The notes under the pieces were generated by a model. That model saw only the letters and a list, made by a program, of their open reading frames with translations, had not been told where the DNA came from and ran no database searches. From positions 1-30,453 of the forward strand of contig JBAXQC010000031.1 in NCBI GenBank assembly GCA_037131955.1: a stretch of DNA of 30,453 bases. Reading direction: 5' to 3'. The position numbers and the translations under genes were made by a program. Positions 13,473 to 23,298 of the stretch are shown one piece after another (the first letter of the stretch is position 1; each line of letters begins with the position of its first letter). Source of the DNA: CAIMMJ01 sp037131955 (GTDB lineage Bacteria; Bacteroidota; Bacteroidia; UBA4408).

Positions 13473-15397
13473 AATTCTAATTCTCTTATTAATGCATCTG
13501 CATTGTTACCTTGTTTTTTTGCCATCATCGCATCTTGCAATGCCAAATTAATCTCGCCTTTCATTTTATATGCCTGAGCTCTATATAAAAATGCATTCTC
13601 GAAATTTGAATTTAAATTTATTGTTTTGGTAAAAGCTTCAGCAGCTTTTTCAAAATTTTGTATGTTAAAAAATCCAACTCCTTGTTTAAAATAATAATCT
13701 GGATTTTGATTGTTTCTATCAATTAGAGATTGATACAAGTCTATAGATTTTTGATATTCTTTATTGTTTAAAAAAGCAAAAGCTAAATTGGAATCAATCA
13801 ATTCGTTTTTAGAATCTAAAGATTTTGCAAATTCAAAGTCTGTAATAGCGTGGTTATACTCTTGGTTTAATGTGTATGTTATTCCGCGGTTTATTCGAGC
13901 TTCTAAATTATTGTTTTCAATTTTTAATGCCAGTGTGTAATCTCTAATAGAAGATTTGTAGTCTTTTAATAGGCCATACACATTGCCTCTGTTGCTAAGC
14001 ACTGTTGCATTTAAAGGATTTATCTCTAAACATTTATTGTAATCCTTTATTGCCAATTCATATTCACCTAAAACTCTTGCATAGTGGTTTCCTCTATTTT
14101 TATATGCAACTTCTGCTTTATCCGGATGAATTTTTATGGCATTGGAAAATAAAGTTTCTGAATTTTTCCAAACCTTATTTAATGCATAAGATTTGTAAGA
14201 AAGTACTCCAAAGAATAATATTATTATACCATAAACAATTTGCTTGTTTGCAGATTTGTTTTTTTGCTCTAAATAATTATTTAAATAAACGGACAACACA
14301 AATGAAATTCCAATGTATGGAACGTAAGTATACCTTTCTGCCATTATCATTGAGCCAACAGAGATAAATTGAAGCACCAAAACAATCATCACAAAATAAT
14401 AAGCTAAACCAAAGGAAAATAATCTTGATTTTTTTAAACTAAAGAGTGAAAATGCAACTAAACATATATTAAAAACCACCGAAAAATAATATTCAATTGG
14501 CAATGATTCTTTTATTGGAAATTTTACGGGATATGGATAAACTGTAGATAAATCATAAGGATAAAAGAACTTAATTATATACATCATAAAAGCATACGAT
14601 GCAAAAACAAAACGATGAAAATAGGACATGATTTCAATTTCAGAAATTGCTTTATCCTGAACTTTTATGGTTACAATTCCAATTATAATAGAAACAACTA
14701 TAAATGGAAGTTTTTCTACATTTGTTTTAAAATTTATTTTTTTATTCAAGTAAAAATCTAGGCAAAGCATAACAAACGGAAACATTATTGCTGCAGGTTT
14801 TGAAAGGACGGATAAGAAAAAAAATAGAAACGTAAGAAAATAAAAACTCCATTTTTTTTCATTTAAGTAATTAAGATAGAAGATTGATGCTATCATAAAA
14901 AAGAAAGTATATAAAACGTCCTTTCTTTCTGATACCCATGCCACCGATTCTACATGCATTGGATGAAGAGCAAATATTGCCGTAACAAAAACCGAAACAA
15001 AAGTTTTTCTGTTACTAAGTTTTTGAACAAACAAAAACAACAATGCAGTATTTAAAAGATGAAAAAGAATATTTGTAACATGAAATATTTTTGGATTTAT
15101 TTTCTCGAGCGTAGAATTAGAAAGTTTAAAATCTATTCCAAGTGAGATCATGCTTAAAGGATGATAATTGGTGGCATATGGATTTTTAAAAAAATAAATT
15201 ACTTGCTCTTTAATTGGTTTTGCTAGTAGTGGATTTTCTGTTACATAAGTTGGGTCGTCCCAATTTGTAAAATCATGATTTATTGCATTTGAATAAATAA
15301 AAAGTGTAACAATTAAAATGGCTATCAAACCAAAATAATTTTCTTTTTTTGTAGATATAATTTCTGTTTTTTTTGAAGAAGGTTTCTTTGGTTTCAT
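13460..15397 (-). CDS. TMTC-like GT-C glycosyltransferase with C-terminal TPRs
   Basis: The 645-aa protein has an N-terminal polytopic membrane part (from about residue 21 to 410) and a C-terminal TPR part (about 425-645) with at least five repeats of the pattern A..nrG..y....y..Ai.dy..al. The first periplasmic loop has FTNWDDPTYV with the acidic pair Asp47-Asp48, typical of GT-C enzymes that use lipid-linked sugars. HPMHVESVAWVSERKDVL (145-162) is the hallmark shared with the eukaryotic TMTC O-mannosyltransferases. It may glycosylate exported proteins using a polyprenyl-phosphate sugar; this is inferred from family resemblance. It is transcribed alone, divergently from gldG. Confidence 0.85.
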   Translation of the reverse strand: MKPKKPSSKKTEIISTKKENYFGLIAILIVTLFIYSNAINHDFTNWDDPTYVTENPLLAKPIKEQVIYFFKNPYATNYHPLSMISLGIDFKLSNSTLEKINPKIFHVTNILFHLLNTALLFLFVQKLSNRKTFVSVFVTAIFALHPMHVESVAWVSERKDVLYTFFFMIASIFYLNYLNEKKWSFYFLTFLFFFLSVLSKPAAIMFPFVMLCLDFYLNKKINFKTNVEKLPFIVVSIIIGIVTIKVQDKAISEIEIMSYFHRFVFASYAFMMYIIKFFYPYDLSTVYPYPVKFPIKESLPIEYYFSVVFNICLVAFSLFSLKKSRLFSFGLAYYFVMIVLVLQFISVGSMIMAERYTYVPYIGISFVLSVYLNNYLEQKNKSANKQIVYGIIILFFGVLSYKSYALNKVWKNSETLFSNAIKIHPDKAEVAYKNRGNHYARVLGEYELAIKDYNKCLEINPLNATVLSNRGNVYGLLKDYKSSIRDYTLALKIENNNLEARINRGITYTLNQEYNHAITDFEFAKSLDSKNELIDSNLAFAFLNNKEYQKSIDLYQSLIDRNNQNPDYYFKQGVGFFNIQNFEKAAEAFTKTINLNSNFENAFLYRAQAYKMKGEINLALQDAMMAKKQGNNADALIRELELKIN

Positions 15398-15513
15398 TTG
15401 GAACCGCTATATTATTTTTTTTGGAACTTTATCTGTTGCAGAAATAAGAAAAATTTCTGAAAAAAGGAACAATTGTGTAAATAAATTATTAGCTGATGTT
15501 TTTAATATTTACC

Positions 15514-15521
15514 TATTTTTG
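15514..15521 (+). promoter_or_regulatory. -7 box of the gldG operon
   Basis: TATTTTTG matches TAnnTTTG and lies 16 bases before the gldG ATG (15538), in the 140-base gap that also holds the upstream region of the divergent TMTC-like gene. No proper TTG is seen at the -33 distance. I found no matching box for the minus-strand gene. Confidence 0.4.
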
Positions 15522-15537
15522 CAACTCTTTATAATCT

Positions 15538-17223
15538 ATGAGTTCAATAAAAAAACAGGTATACATTAATTTTTTTATATTTTTTGGAATCGTTGCTACT
15601 TTATTTTTTCTATCAAGGTATGCTTTTTATAGAATTGATTTAACCTCTGAAAAACGCTATACACTTTCTCCTGCAACAAAAGAGTTGGTTAGAAAACTAG
15701 ACGATATAGTATACATTAAAATTTATTTAGACGGCGATTTGCCAGCAGGCTATAAGCGATTAAAAAGAGAAACAAAAGAAATACTTGACGAATTTAAAGT
15801 TTTTGCAGGAGAAAACATTGAATATGAATTTATAAATCCATCTGAAAATCAAAACGAAGCAGATAGAATAAGTTTGTATAAACAGTTGATGAAGAAGGGG
15901 CTTGAACCCGTTACTATTTCGGAATCTGAAAAAGAAAGTGTCTCACAAAAAACAATTTTTCCGGGAGCAATTGCCACTTATAGAAGCAAAGAATTTCCGC
16001 TACAGTTGCTAAAAACTCAAGTTGGAACTGTTCAAGAAGTTGTCCTTAATAATTCTATTGAGGGATTGGAATACGAAATTTCAAATGTTATTAGAAAACT
16101 TACCCGCAAAAGCTCCGAGAGAATTGCTTTATTGGAAGGACAAAAAGAATTAGATGAAATTTGGACAAGAGATTTTGTAAAATCACTACAAGAATATTAT
16201 CAAGTAGAACGTGTTAAGCTAAATCAACAATTTGATGCTTTAAAAAACTACCAAGCATTAATTGTTGCCAAACCCGATTCTATGTTCGACGACAAAGATA
16301 AATTTGCCATCGATCAATTTGTAATGAAAGGAGGGAAAGTACTTTGGCTTTTAGACCCTGTTTATGCAGAAATGGACAGTTTGCAAAAAAGTCCTATAAC
16401 CTATGGTGTTCAAAATCCTTTAAACTTAGAGGATATGCTGTTTGTATATGGCGTTAGGCTCAACAACAATTTGGTTATGGATATTCAAGCAGCTCCAATA
16501 CCAATGATTACAGGAATGATGGGCAATGTGCCGCAGCGTTCTTTACTGCCTTGGTATTATTTCCCGCTGTCTCCACCCAAAATAAATCATCCAATTGTAA
16601 ATAATTTAAATGCCGTAAAATTTCAGTTTGCGAGCCAATTAGATACATTAACAACTAAAGGTCTCAAAAAAACGGTATTGCTTTCATCCTCTCAATACAG
16701 CAGAGTTGTAAATGTTCCGGTAAAAATTTCTTTAGATTTATTGCGCCAAAAACCTGTTCAGGAACAATATAACAAATCGTTTATTCCATTGGCCGTTCTA
16801 CTTGAAGGAAATTTTACTTCTTGTTTCAAGAACAGATTACCAAAAGCAATTACTCAAGATCCTGCAATAGGCTTTAAAGAAATTAGTGTAGAAAATAAAA
16901 TGATAATAATTAGCGATGGTGATGTGGTTAGAAATCAAATTTCAAAAAACTCTTCAGAAGCATATCCTTTGGGGTTTGACAGATTCTCGGGAGAAACATT
17001 TGGCAATAAAAATTTCTTGTTAAATTGCGTAAATTATTTATTAGATGAATCGGGTTTAATTGCTGTAAGATCCAGAGAAATTAAACTTAGAATGCTGGAC
17101 AAAACAAAAATAGAAAACGAAAAATTATTTTGGCAAATTTTAAACGTAATAAGCCCCTTGCTAATAATTGTTACATTTGGTTTAATCATGTTTTTTATCC
17201 GAAAAAGAAAATTCTCAGTTTAA
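15538..17223 (+). CDS. gldG: Gliding motility ABC-transporter-associated protein GldG
   Basis: The 561-aa protein has a transmembrane helix near the N-terminus (about 9-29), a large periplasmic part, and a second helix near the C-terminus (about 530-553) ending in RKRKFSV. The RIDLTSEKRYTLSPATKELV start of the soluble part, the DGDLPAGYKRLKRETKEIL stretch and GGKVLWLLDPVYAEMDSL fit the GldG family. GldG is thought to work with GldA (ATPase) and GldF (permease) as an ABC complex needed for gliding in Flavobacterium. gldF is usually directly upstream but is absent here. The helicase-nuclease gene follows after 12 bases. Confidence 0.92.
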   Translation: MSSIKKQVYINFFIFFGIVATLFFLSRYAFYRIDLTSEKRYTLSPATKELVRKLDDIVYIKIYLDGDLPAGYKRLKRETKEILDEFKVFAGENIEYEFINPSENQNEADRISLYKQLMKKGLEPVTISESEKESVSQKTIFPGAIATYRSKEFPLQLLKTQVGTVQEVVLNNSIEGLEYEISNVIRKLTRKSSERIALLEGQKELDEIWTRDFVKSLQEYYQVERVKLNQQFDALKNYQALIVAKPDSMFDDKDKFAIDQFVMKGGKVLWLLDPVYAEMDSLQKSPITYGVQNPLNLEDMLFVYGVRLNNNLVMDIQAAPIPMITGMMGNVPQRSLLPWYYFPLSPPKINHPIVNNLNAVKFQFASQLDTLTTKGLKKTVLLSSSQYSRVVNVPVKISLDLLRQKPVQEQYNKSFIPLAVLLEGNFTSCFKNRLPKAITQDPAIGFKEISVENKMIIISDGDVVRNQISKNSSEAYPLGFDRFSGETFGNKNFLLNCVNYLLDESGLIAVRSREIKLRMLDKTKIENEKLFWQILNVISPLLIIVTFGLIMFFIRKRKFSV

Positions 17224-17235
17224 AACCAACGTAAA

Positions 17236-20200
17236 TTGACATTAAAAGTTTATAGATCATCGGCAGGAAGTGGTAAAACTTACACCTTAGTAAAGGAGTT
17301 TTTAAAACTTTGTTTAAAACCCAATAATTTATTTGCGTTCAAAGAAATTCTTGCAATAACATTCACAAATAAGGCCGCTGCCGAAATGAAATCTAGGTTG
17401 ATAGAAACCTTAGATGAAGCAGTAAATACAAATAACTTACCATCCATTGCAAAAGATGTTGCCGCCGAGTTAAATTGGGAAGATGATAAAATGAGGGAAC
17501 AATGCAAAAAGGTTTTATCAGCAATTATTCATCAATACGGAAGTTTATCAATAAGCACAATTGATAAATTTATGCACAAATTAATCAGAAGTTTTTCTTA
17601 TGATTTAGAACTTCCATCAGGGTTTGACATTACCACAGATTCTGATTCTTTGTTGTTAGAGGCAATAAATAATCTTGTAGACAAAGCAGGTAATGATAAA
17701 AATTTAACAAGACTGTTGTTGTTGTTCTCTGAATGGAGAGCAGAAGAACAAAAGTCGTTTTCTCTAAAAGAAGATTTACTTCTTTTATCAAAGAAACTTC
17801 TGTCGGATGAATCGTATCAGTTTTACCATAAACTAAAGGATTTATCAGCAGAAATATTTTTAGTAGAATGGAAAAAACTTAATGAAAGAAAAAATAAACT
17901 TGCAGATGAATTATTTCAATTCTCTATTGTTGGAAATTCAATTTTAGCAGAAATCCCTGATACCAACCAATTGTCTTATGGATCCGCTGGATTTCCATCT
18001 TTTCTAAAAAAACTTTCTAACAAAAATCAATTGTTCTCGAACATAGATGATCTGGGTAACAAAAATTTAGATAAAATAATTGAAAAGGGTGTATATAAAT
18101 CAGCCAAATGTTTAGAAATAAATGAAAATTTTATCCAAGAAAAAGGACAACTTTTAGCAAATGTTTTTTTGGACGTAAAAAATTGGTTAGAAATTCATTC
18201 ACAAGAATTTATTTTATGCAATTTATTTTCACAAACAATTTTTACTACTGCTCTTATCAATGAAGTTGCTAAAGAATACGAAGCGGTAAAAAGAGATGGA
18301 GCAATTCTTCCAATAAACGAATTTAATTTTAGAATATCTGAAGTTATTAAAAACGAAAATGCTCCATTTATTTTCGAGAAAATTGGAAATAAATACAACC
18401 ATTTAATGATTGATGAATTCCAAGATACAAGTACCTTGCAATGGAATAATTTTTTGCCATTAATAGAAAACTCATTGGCAAGTTCAAATTTTAATTTATT
18501 GGTAGGCGATGCAAAACAATCTATTTATAGATGGCGTGGTGCAGATGTGGAGCAGTTTGCTAATTTACCCAAACTTCAAAACATACACAACTTAAAAGAT
18601 CACCCTCAAAGAGAAAAATTTATTGCATCTTTTTTTCAAGAGCAGGTTCTAGAGAAAAACTTTAGAAGCAAAAAAAACATAATTCATTTCAACAATAATT
18701 TTTTCGACCATGCAATTGCCAATCAACATCAATCCATAAAAAATATTTACCATAAACAATCACAAATACAAGGAAAAAAATTTGAGGACGATGGCTTTAT
18801 AGAATTTGTTTTTTCTGATGAAAGTAAGAAAGGTGGTTTACTGCCTTTCTACAATGAACAAACCTTAAGAATTATAAACAATTGCATTGCGGATGGATTT
18901 TCTTATTCTGATATTGCAATTTTGGTAAGAAAAAACGACACAGGAAATTACTTGGTAAACTTTCTTACTGAGCAACAAATTCCTGTAATTTCTAAAGAAA
19001 GTTTGTTGTTGAAATTCAATGATAAAGTTAATTTTATAATAGATTTTGCTGATTGTTTGTTTAACGACAGTAACAAAATTGCATTACTTTCTCTTGCAAA
19101 ATTTTTATTTCAAAATTTTAAATCTCGCAATACTTTTAAAGAAATTAGTTTACATATAAATTCCTATAACTTAAAATCACTTCTAGAATTATTTTCATTT
19201 GAAATTAGTCTATCCAGTATAAAAAGATTGCCTTTGTATGAAAGCATAGAATGCATCTGCAATCTTTTTGGTTTTATGCAAGTGCCAGATTCTTTTGTGC
19301 TAGGATTATTAGAAATTGTGCTCAAGCAGTCGTTAAAAAGTAATTTAGGATTAATTGATTTTGTAGAATGGTTCAAAGAGAACGAAGAAAAATTGTCCGT
19401 GGTTTTGCCTGATGGAATGAATGCAGTAAATGTTTTGTCTATTCACAAGTCAAAAGGTCTGCAGTTTCCTATTGTAATTATTCCCGAGTTATCTTGGGAC
19501 ACTAAACTTAAAGGTGATTTTTTATGGGTTAATTTAGACAAAGGATATTTTAACGAAATTGAAGCCTTGGTAATTTCCAAAAACAAAAAGTTAAAAGAAA
19601 CTTATTTGTCCTCTCAATACGATTCCGAAAATGATAAGAATACGCTAGATCACATCAATCTCTTATACGTTGCTTTTACTCGTGCCGAAGAAAGACTTTA
19701 TGGGTTGCTAAAAGTTCCCGCAAAAAAAGGAGCAGCTGAAAATTTTTTAATTGAAAAATTTGTTTTGGAATTTTCAATTCAGCATAATTTTAACAAAACA
19801 CAAGATAATGTTTTTTCTTTGGGCACACGAGCAAAAAAAATTAAGAATGAAGTTAAAAAAGTTGAACAAAATTTTAACAAATTAAGTTCCGTTAATTGGC
19901 AAGAAAAATTTTCTATCGCAATTAGTTCAACAAGAGAATCAAACGAAAATAGTATTCTTGCAGAAAAGGGAATTGCTGTTCATAGAATTATAGAAAAAAT
20001 TAATTCACCAAGAGATTTAGAACAATTGGATTCACTTCTATTAAAAGAACCAATGTTATTAGAGGAGATAAATTTTTACAAAAGCAAAATTATCCATTTA
20101 GTTAATAATTCGGAACTGTCTTTTCTATTTAGCAAAAATTCTGTAGTGCTAAATGAATTTGAAATTTATACCTTGGATGGAGTTATTAGGCCCGATAAAT

Positions 20201-20379
20201 TATTTAAGGTGGGAGAAGAATACTTTGTATTAGATTTTAAAACAGGTAAACCAAATAATAGTTACCTGCAGAAACAAAAATTATATGCAGAATCATTAAT
20301 CCAATTGGGTTATAAAATAAATACGTGCTTTATTTATTTTTTTAGCGACCAAAGTATCCAAAAATTAAATTATGCGTGA
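17236..20379 (+). CDS. RecB/AddA-like UvrD helicase with C-terminal PD-(D/E)XK nuclease
   Basis: The 1047-aa protein is a superfamily 1A helicase: Walker A SSAGSGKT (8-15), AITFTNKAAAEMK, LMIDEFQDTS, VGDAKQSIYRWRGAD, VLSIHKSKGLQFPIVIIPEL and LLYVAFTRAEERLYGL. A PD-(D/E)XK nuclease forms the C-terminus: GIAVHRIIEKI, then IRPDKLF (Asp987), LDFKTGK (Asp1000, Lys1002) and QKQKLYAESL. This is the layout of AddA or RecB, which resect double-strand DNA ends for recombination. A partner AddB-like subunit is not adjacent. The start is a TTG (17236), since no ATG precedes the Walker A motif. The stop overlaps the next gene by 8 bases. Confidence 0.92.
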   Translation: MTLKVYRSSAGSGKTYTLVKEFLKLCLKPNNLFAFKEILAITFTNKAAAEMKSRLIETLDEAVNTNNLPSIAKDVAAELNWEDDKMREQCKKVLSAIIHQYGSLSISTIDKFMHKLIRSFSYDLELPSGFDITTDSDSLLLEAINNLVDKAGNDKNLTRLLLLFSEWRAEEQKSFSLKEDLLLLSKKLLSDESYQFYHKLKDLSAEIFLVEWKKLNERKNKLADELFQFSIVGNSILAEIPDTNQLSYGSAGFPSFLKKLSNKNQLFSNIDDLGNKNLDKIIEKGVYKSAKCLEINENFIQEKGQLLANVFLDVKNWLEIHSQEFILCNLFSQTIFTTALINEVAKEYEAVKRDGAILPINEFNFRISEVIKNENAPFIFEKIGNKYNHLMIDEFQDTSTLQWNNFLPLIENSLASSNFNLLVGDAKQSIYRWRGADVEQFANLPKLQNIHNLKDHPQREKFIASFFQEQVLEKNFRSKKNIIHFNNNFFDHAIANQHQSIKNIYHKQSQIQGKKFEDDGFIEFVFSDESKKGGLLPFYNEQTLRIINNCIADGFSYSDIAILVRKNDTGNYLVNFLTEQQIPVISKESLLLKFNDKVNFIIDFADCLFNDSNKIALLSLAKFLFQNFKSRNTFKEISLHINSYNLKSLLELFSFEISLSSIKRLPLYESIECICNLFGFMQVPDSFVLGLLEIVLKQSLKSNLGLIDFVEWFKENEEKLSVVLPDGMNAVNVLSIHKSKGLQFPIVIIPELSWDTKLKGDFLWVNLDKGYFNEIEALVISKNKKLKETYLSSQYDSENDKNTLDHINLLYVAFTRAEERLYGLLKVPAKKGAAENFLIEKFVLEFSIQHNFNKTQDNVFSLGTRAKKIKNEVKKVEQNFNKLSSVNWQEKFSIAISSTRESNENSILAEKGIAVHRIIEKINSPRDLEQLDSLLLKEPMLLEEINFYKSKIIHLVNNSELSFLFSKNSVVLNEFEIYTLDGVIRPDKLFKVGEEYFVLDFKTGKPNNSYLQKQKLYAESLIQLGYKINTCFIYFFSDQSIQKLNYA

Positions 20380-21682
20380 GCTTGTAAGCAGAAATAGGGA
20401 TTTAATTTTAATTTTTATTTTATGGTACGTATTTTCTTTGACAGCAGGTTCAGCATTTACATCTATCTTTATTTTGTTCTGTTTAATTCTGTTTAAATTA
20501 AAAAGTAATTACAAAGCAATATTTTTTGGACTTATTACAATAATTATAATGTCGGATAGCCGGGCCGGTGCATTCGCCTATACATCAAGTTTAAAAGTTA
20601 TATATGTTTTGGCTATGATAGCTTTTTTATTTTTAGATAAAGATCGATTTCAACCTTTAAGTGAATATTACAAGCCATTTTTGCCATTTTTTGCTTTCTC
20701 AATTCCTCTTATTTTTTTAAACCCAACTCCTTTTTCTTCCTTTCAAAGAGCTATTTCGTACAATTTAATTTTTTTTATAATACCCAATTATTTTCTGGTT
20801 TGTTTCAAAGAAGAAGGTGAACAGTTTTTAAAAGACTTAATTTGTTTTTTATGCTTAGTGCTATTGATAAGCATTATTATTATTCCTATTTATCGAGAAG
20901 ACATTTTGTTTATTAATGGAAGGTACAACGGTTTATTAGGAAATCCCAATGGAATGGGTCTTTATGTTTCATTGTTATTTATTTTCCATTATATAACTGA
21001 TCAATTATTTCCAAATCTATTTTCAAGGCAAGAGAAGATTCTAAATTTTTCTTTAATTCTTTTTTCGATTTTTTACTGTGGTTCAAGAAATGCAATAATT
21101 ACAATTTTAATATTCTATGCATTTATTAGATTCTTTAAAATTTCTTATGTTCTTGGCATAATTTCAATGTTATTAATTGTTTTGCTCAAAGACCTTATTG
21201 GAGATTTTATGTTATACTTAATAAATGCTTTTGGTTTATCAAAATTTTATAGAGTAGAAAATGTTGACAAGGGATCAGGAAGATTAATTGCTTGGATTTT
21301 TGGTTGGGAAAATGTACAAGAAAACTTCTTTTTTGGAAGAGGATTTAATTACACAAATTATTTATACCGATTAAATTTTGACAAGCTGGCCAGGCTAGGT
21401 CATCAGGGGAATGCCCATAACAGCTACTTAACTATTTGGTTAGATACAGGTATTATTGGTTTAATTTTACTCTTAAGAGGTTTGTTTCTATCTTATATTA
21501 GGGTATTTAATGTTTCTCCACTATTTTTGCCGGCTCTTTTATCAATTTTGTTTTCAATGTTTTTTGAGTCTTGGTTTGCTGCATCGCTTAATCCTTTTAT
21601 GTTTCAGGTAATTGGTATTTCTCTATTAGGCGTTGTTTACAATCAAAAAAATGAGATGGATAATAATATAATAGTTTCTTAA
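20372..21682 (+). CDS. O-antigen ligase/polymerase-like membrane protein
   Basis: The 436-aa protein has about ten to twelve hydrophobic segments and the Wzy_C-type features: GLLGNPNGMGLYVSLL, the SGRLIAWIFGWENVQENFFFGRGFNYT loop, and GNAHNSYLTIWLDTGIIGLILLL near residues 345-370. This H-N-S-(Y/F) region is typical of the WaaL/Wzy/RfaL superfamily, which joins or polymerises glycans on undecaprenyl diphosphate at the periplasmic face. Whether it ligates or polymerises cannot be told from sequence. No other polysaccharide genes surround it. It overlaps the helicase by 8 bases and is followed 5 bases later by the ABC-F gene. Confidence 0.88.
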   Translation: MRELVSRNRDLILIFILWYVFSLTAGSAFTSIFILFCLILFKLKSNYKAIFFGLITIIIMSDSRAGAFAYTSSLKVIYVLAMIAFLFLDKDRFQPLSEYYKPFLPFFAFSIPLIFLNPTPFSSFQRAISYNLIFFIIPNYFLVCFKEEGEQFLKDLICFLCLVLLISIIIIPIYREDILFINGRYNGLLGNPNGMGLYVSLLFIFHYITDQLFPNLFSRQEKILNFSLILFSIFYCGSRNAIITILIFYAFIRFFKISYVLGIISMLLIVLLKDLIGDFMLYLINAFGLSKFYRVENVDKGSGRLIAWIFGWENVQENFFFGRGFNYTNYLYRLNFDKLARLGHQGNAHNSYLTIWLDTGIIGLILLLRGLFLSYIRVFNVSPLFLPALLSILFSMFFESWFAASLNPFMFQVIGISLLGVVYNQKNEMDNNIIVS

Positions 21683-21687
21683 AAAAT

Positions 21688-23298
21688 ATGATAAGTACTT
21701 CCAACATTACTTTGCAATACGGCAAAAGAGTTTTATTTGAAAACGTAAGCATTAAATTTTCACAAGGGAATTGCTATGGCATCATTGGTGCAAATGGCGC
21801 GGGTAAATCCACCTTTTTAAAAATTTTATCTGGTGAAATTGAAGCTCAATCAGGCCAGGTTTCAATAACTCCCGGAGAAAGAATTTCAGTTTTAAAGCAA
21901 GACCAAAATGAATTTAATGATATTCAGGTTTTGAAAGTGGTTTTTATGGGAAATAAAAAACTCTATGACATTATTGAAGAAAAAGATAAAATTTATGCAA
22001 AAGAAAATTTTTCTGATGCCGACGGAATTAGAGCATCTGAGTTAGAGTCTGAGTTTGCAGAATTAAATGGTTGGAATGCCGAAACAGACGCTGCTGAACT
22101 TCTAAGCAATTTAGGAATTAAAGAAGAATTGCATTCAAAATTAATGAGTGAAATTTCTGGAACAGAAAAAGTTCGGGTGCTTCTGGCTCAAGCTCTATTT
22201 GGAAATCCTGATATTCTATTGCTGGATGAGCCCACAAATAACCTAGATGCAGAAACGGTGATGTGGCTGGAAGATTTTTTAGCTGATTTTAGAAATACAG
22301 TAATTGTGGTCTCTCACGATCGCCATTTTTTAGATTCAGTTTGTACTCACACCTGCGATATTGATTTTAATAAAATTACCACTTACACCGGTAATTATTC
22401 TTTTTGGTACGAATCAAGTCAATTAGTGCTCAGGCAAAAGCAAGATGCCAATAAAAAAGCGGAAGACAAGAAAAAAGAATTGGAGAATTTTATCTCAAGG
22501 TTCAGTGCCAATGCATCTAAATCTCGGCAGGCAACCTCAAGAAAAAAACTATTAGACAAACTTACTTTTGAAGAAATTAAACCATCTACCAGAAAATATC
22601 CATACATAAAATTTGTTCCAAAAACAGAAGGTAGGGCTCAAATTTTAGAGCTAAAGAATATTACAAAAAAAGTTGACGGAGATGAAGTTTTTCCCAAATT
22701 AAATTTTACAGTTGATGCAGGCGATAAAATTGCGTTCTTGTGCAAAAATCCTACCGCAATTACCACCTTGTTTCAAATTTTAGCGGACGAAATTAATCAA
22801 GATTCCGGCGATATAAAATGGGGAGGTACTGCCTATAAAAGTTATTTTCCCAAAAATCACGACCATTATTTTACCGTAGATTATAACTTAGTAACTTGGT
22901 TAAGTCAATATACCGAAATTAAAGAAGAACCTTTTGTAAGGGGTTTTTTAGGACGAATGTTGTTTTCGGGAGAGGAATCTCTCAAGAAATGCAAAGTTCT
23001 TTCGGGAGGAGAAAAAGTTAGATGTATGATGTCTAAAATGATGTGTGAGTCTGCTAATACTTTAATTCTGGACCAACCAACAAATCACCTTGATCTAGAA
23101 TCTATTACTTCACTTAATAATTCCCTAACGGAATTTACAGGAACGATGTTTTTGTATACTTATGATCACCAGTTAATATCAACATCAGCCAACAGAATAA
23201 TAGAAATTTTACCAAAAGGAATTATAGATAAAAGAATTCCTTACGATGAATACTTGATGGATGATAAAGTAAAATCACTAAGGCTAGAACTTGAGTGA
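21688..23298 (+). CDS. ABC-F family ATPase (YbiT-like) with degenerate motifs
   Basis: The 536-aa protein has two ATP-binding domains and no membrane part, like the ribosome-associated ABC-F translation factors. NBD1 has an intact Walker A (GANGAGKST, 34-42) and Walker B (ILLLDEPTNNLD, from 176). Its signature reads ISGTE (156-160) where LSGGE is expected. An inter-domain linker rich in Lys (about 245-300, ending SRKKLLDKL) follows. NBD2 has lost the Walker A consensus (LCKNPTAITTL, 351-361), keeps LSGGE (438-442), but has LDQPTNHLD with Gln463 in place of the catalytic Glu, and YDHQ where SHD is usual. It probably binds nucleotide at one competent site. It is the last gene of the gldG run. 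Confidence 0.9.
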   Translation: MISTSNITLQYGKRVLFENVSIKFSQGNCYGIIGANGAGKSTFLKILSGEIEAQSGQVSITPGERISVLKQDQNEFNDIQVLKVVFMGNKKLYDIIEEKDKIYAKENFSDADGIRASELESEFAELNGWNAETDAAELLSNLGIKEELHSKLMSEISGTEKVRVLLAQALFGNPDILLLDEPTNNLDAETVMWLEDFLADFRNTVIVVSHDRHFLDSVCTHTCDIDFNKITTYTGNYSFWYESSQLVLRQKQDANKKAEDKKKELENFISRFSANASKSRQATSRKKLLDKLTFEEIKPSTRKYPYIKFVPKTEGRAQILELKNITKKVDGDEVFPKLNFTVDAGDKIAFLCKNPTAITTLFQILADEINQDSGDIKWGGTAYKSYFPKNHDHYFTVDYNLVTWLSQYTEIKEEPFVRGFLGRMLFSGEESLKKCKVLSGGEKVRCMMSKMMCESANTLILDQPTNHLDLESITSLNNSLTEFTGTMFLYTYDHQLISTSANRIIEILPKGIIDKRIPYDEYLMDDKVKSLRLELE

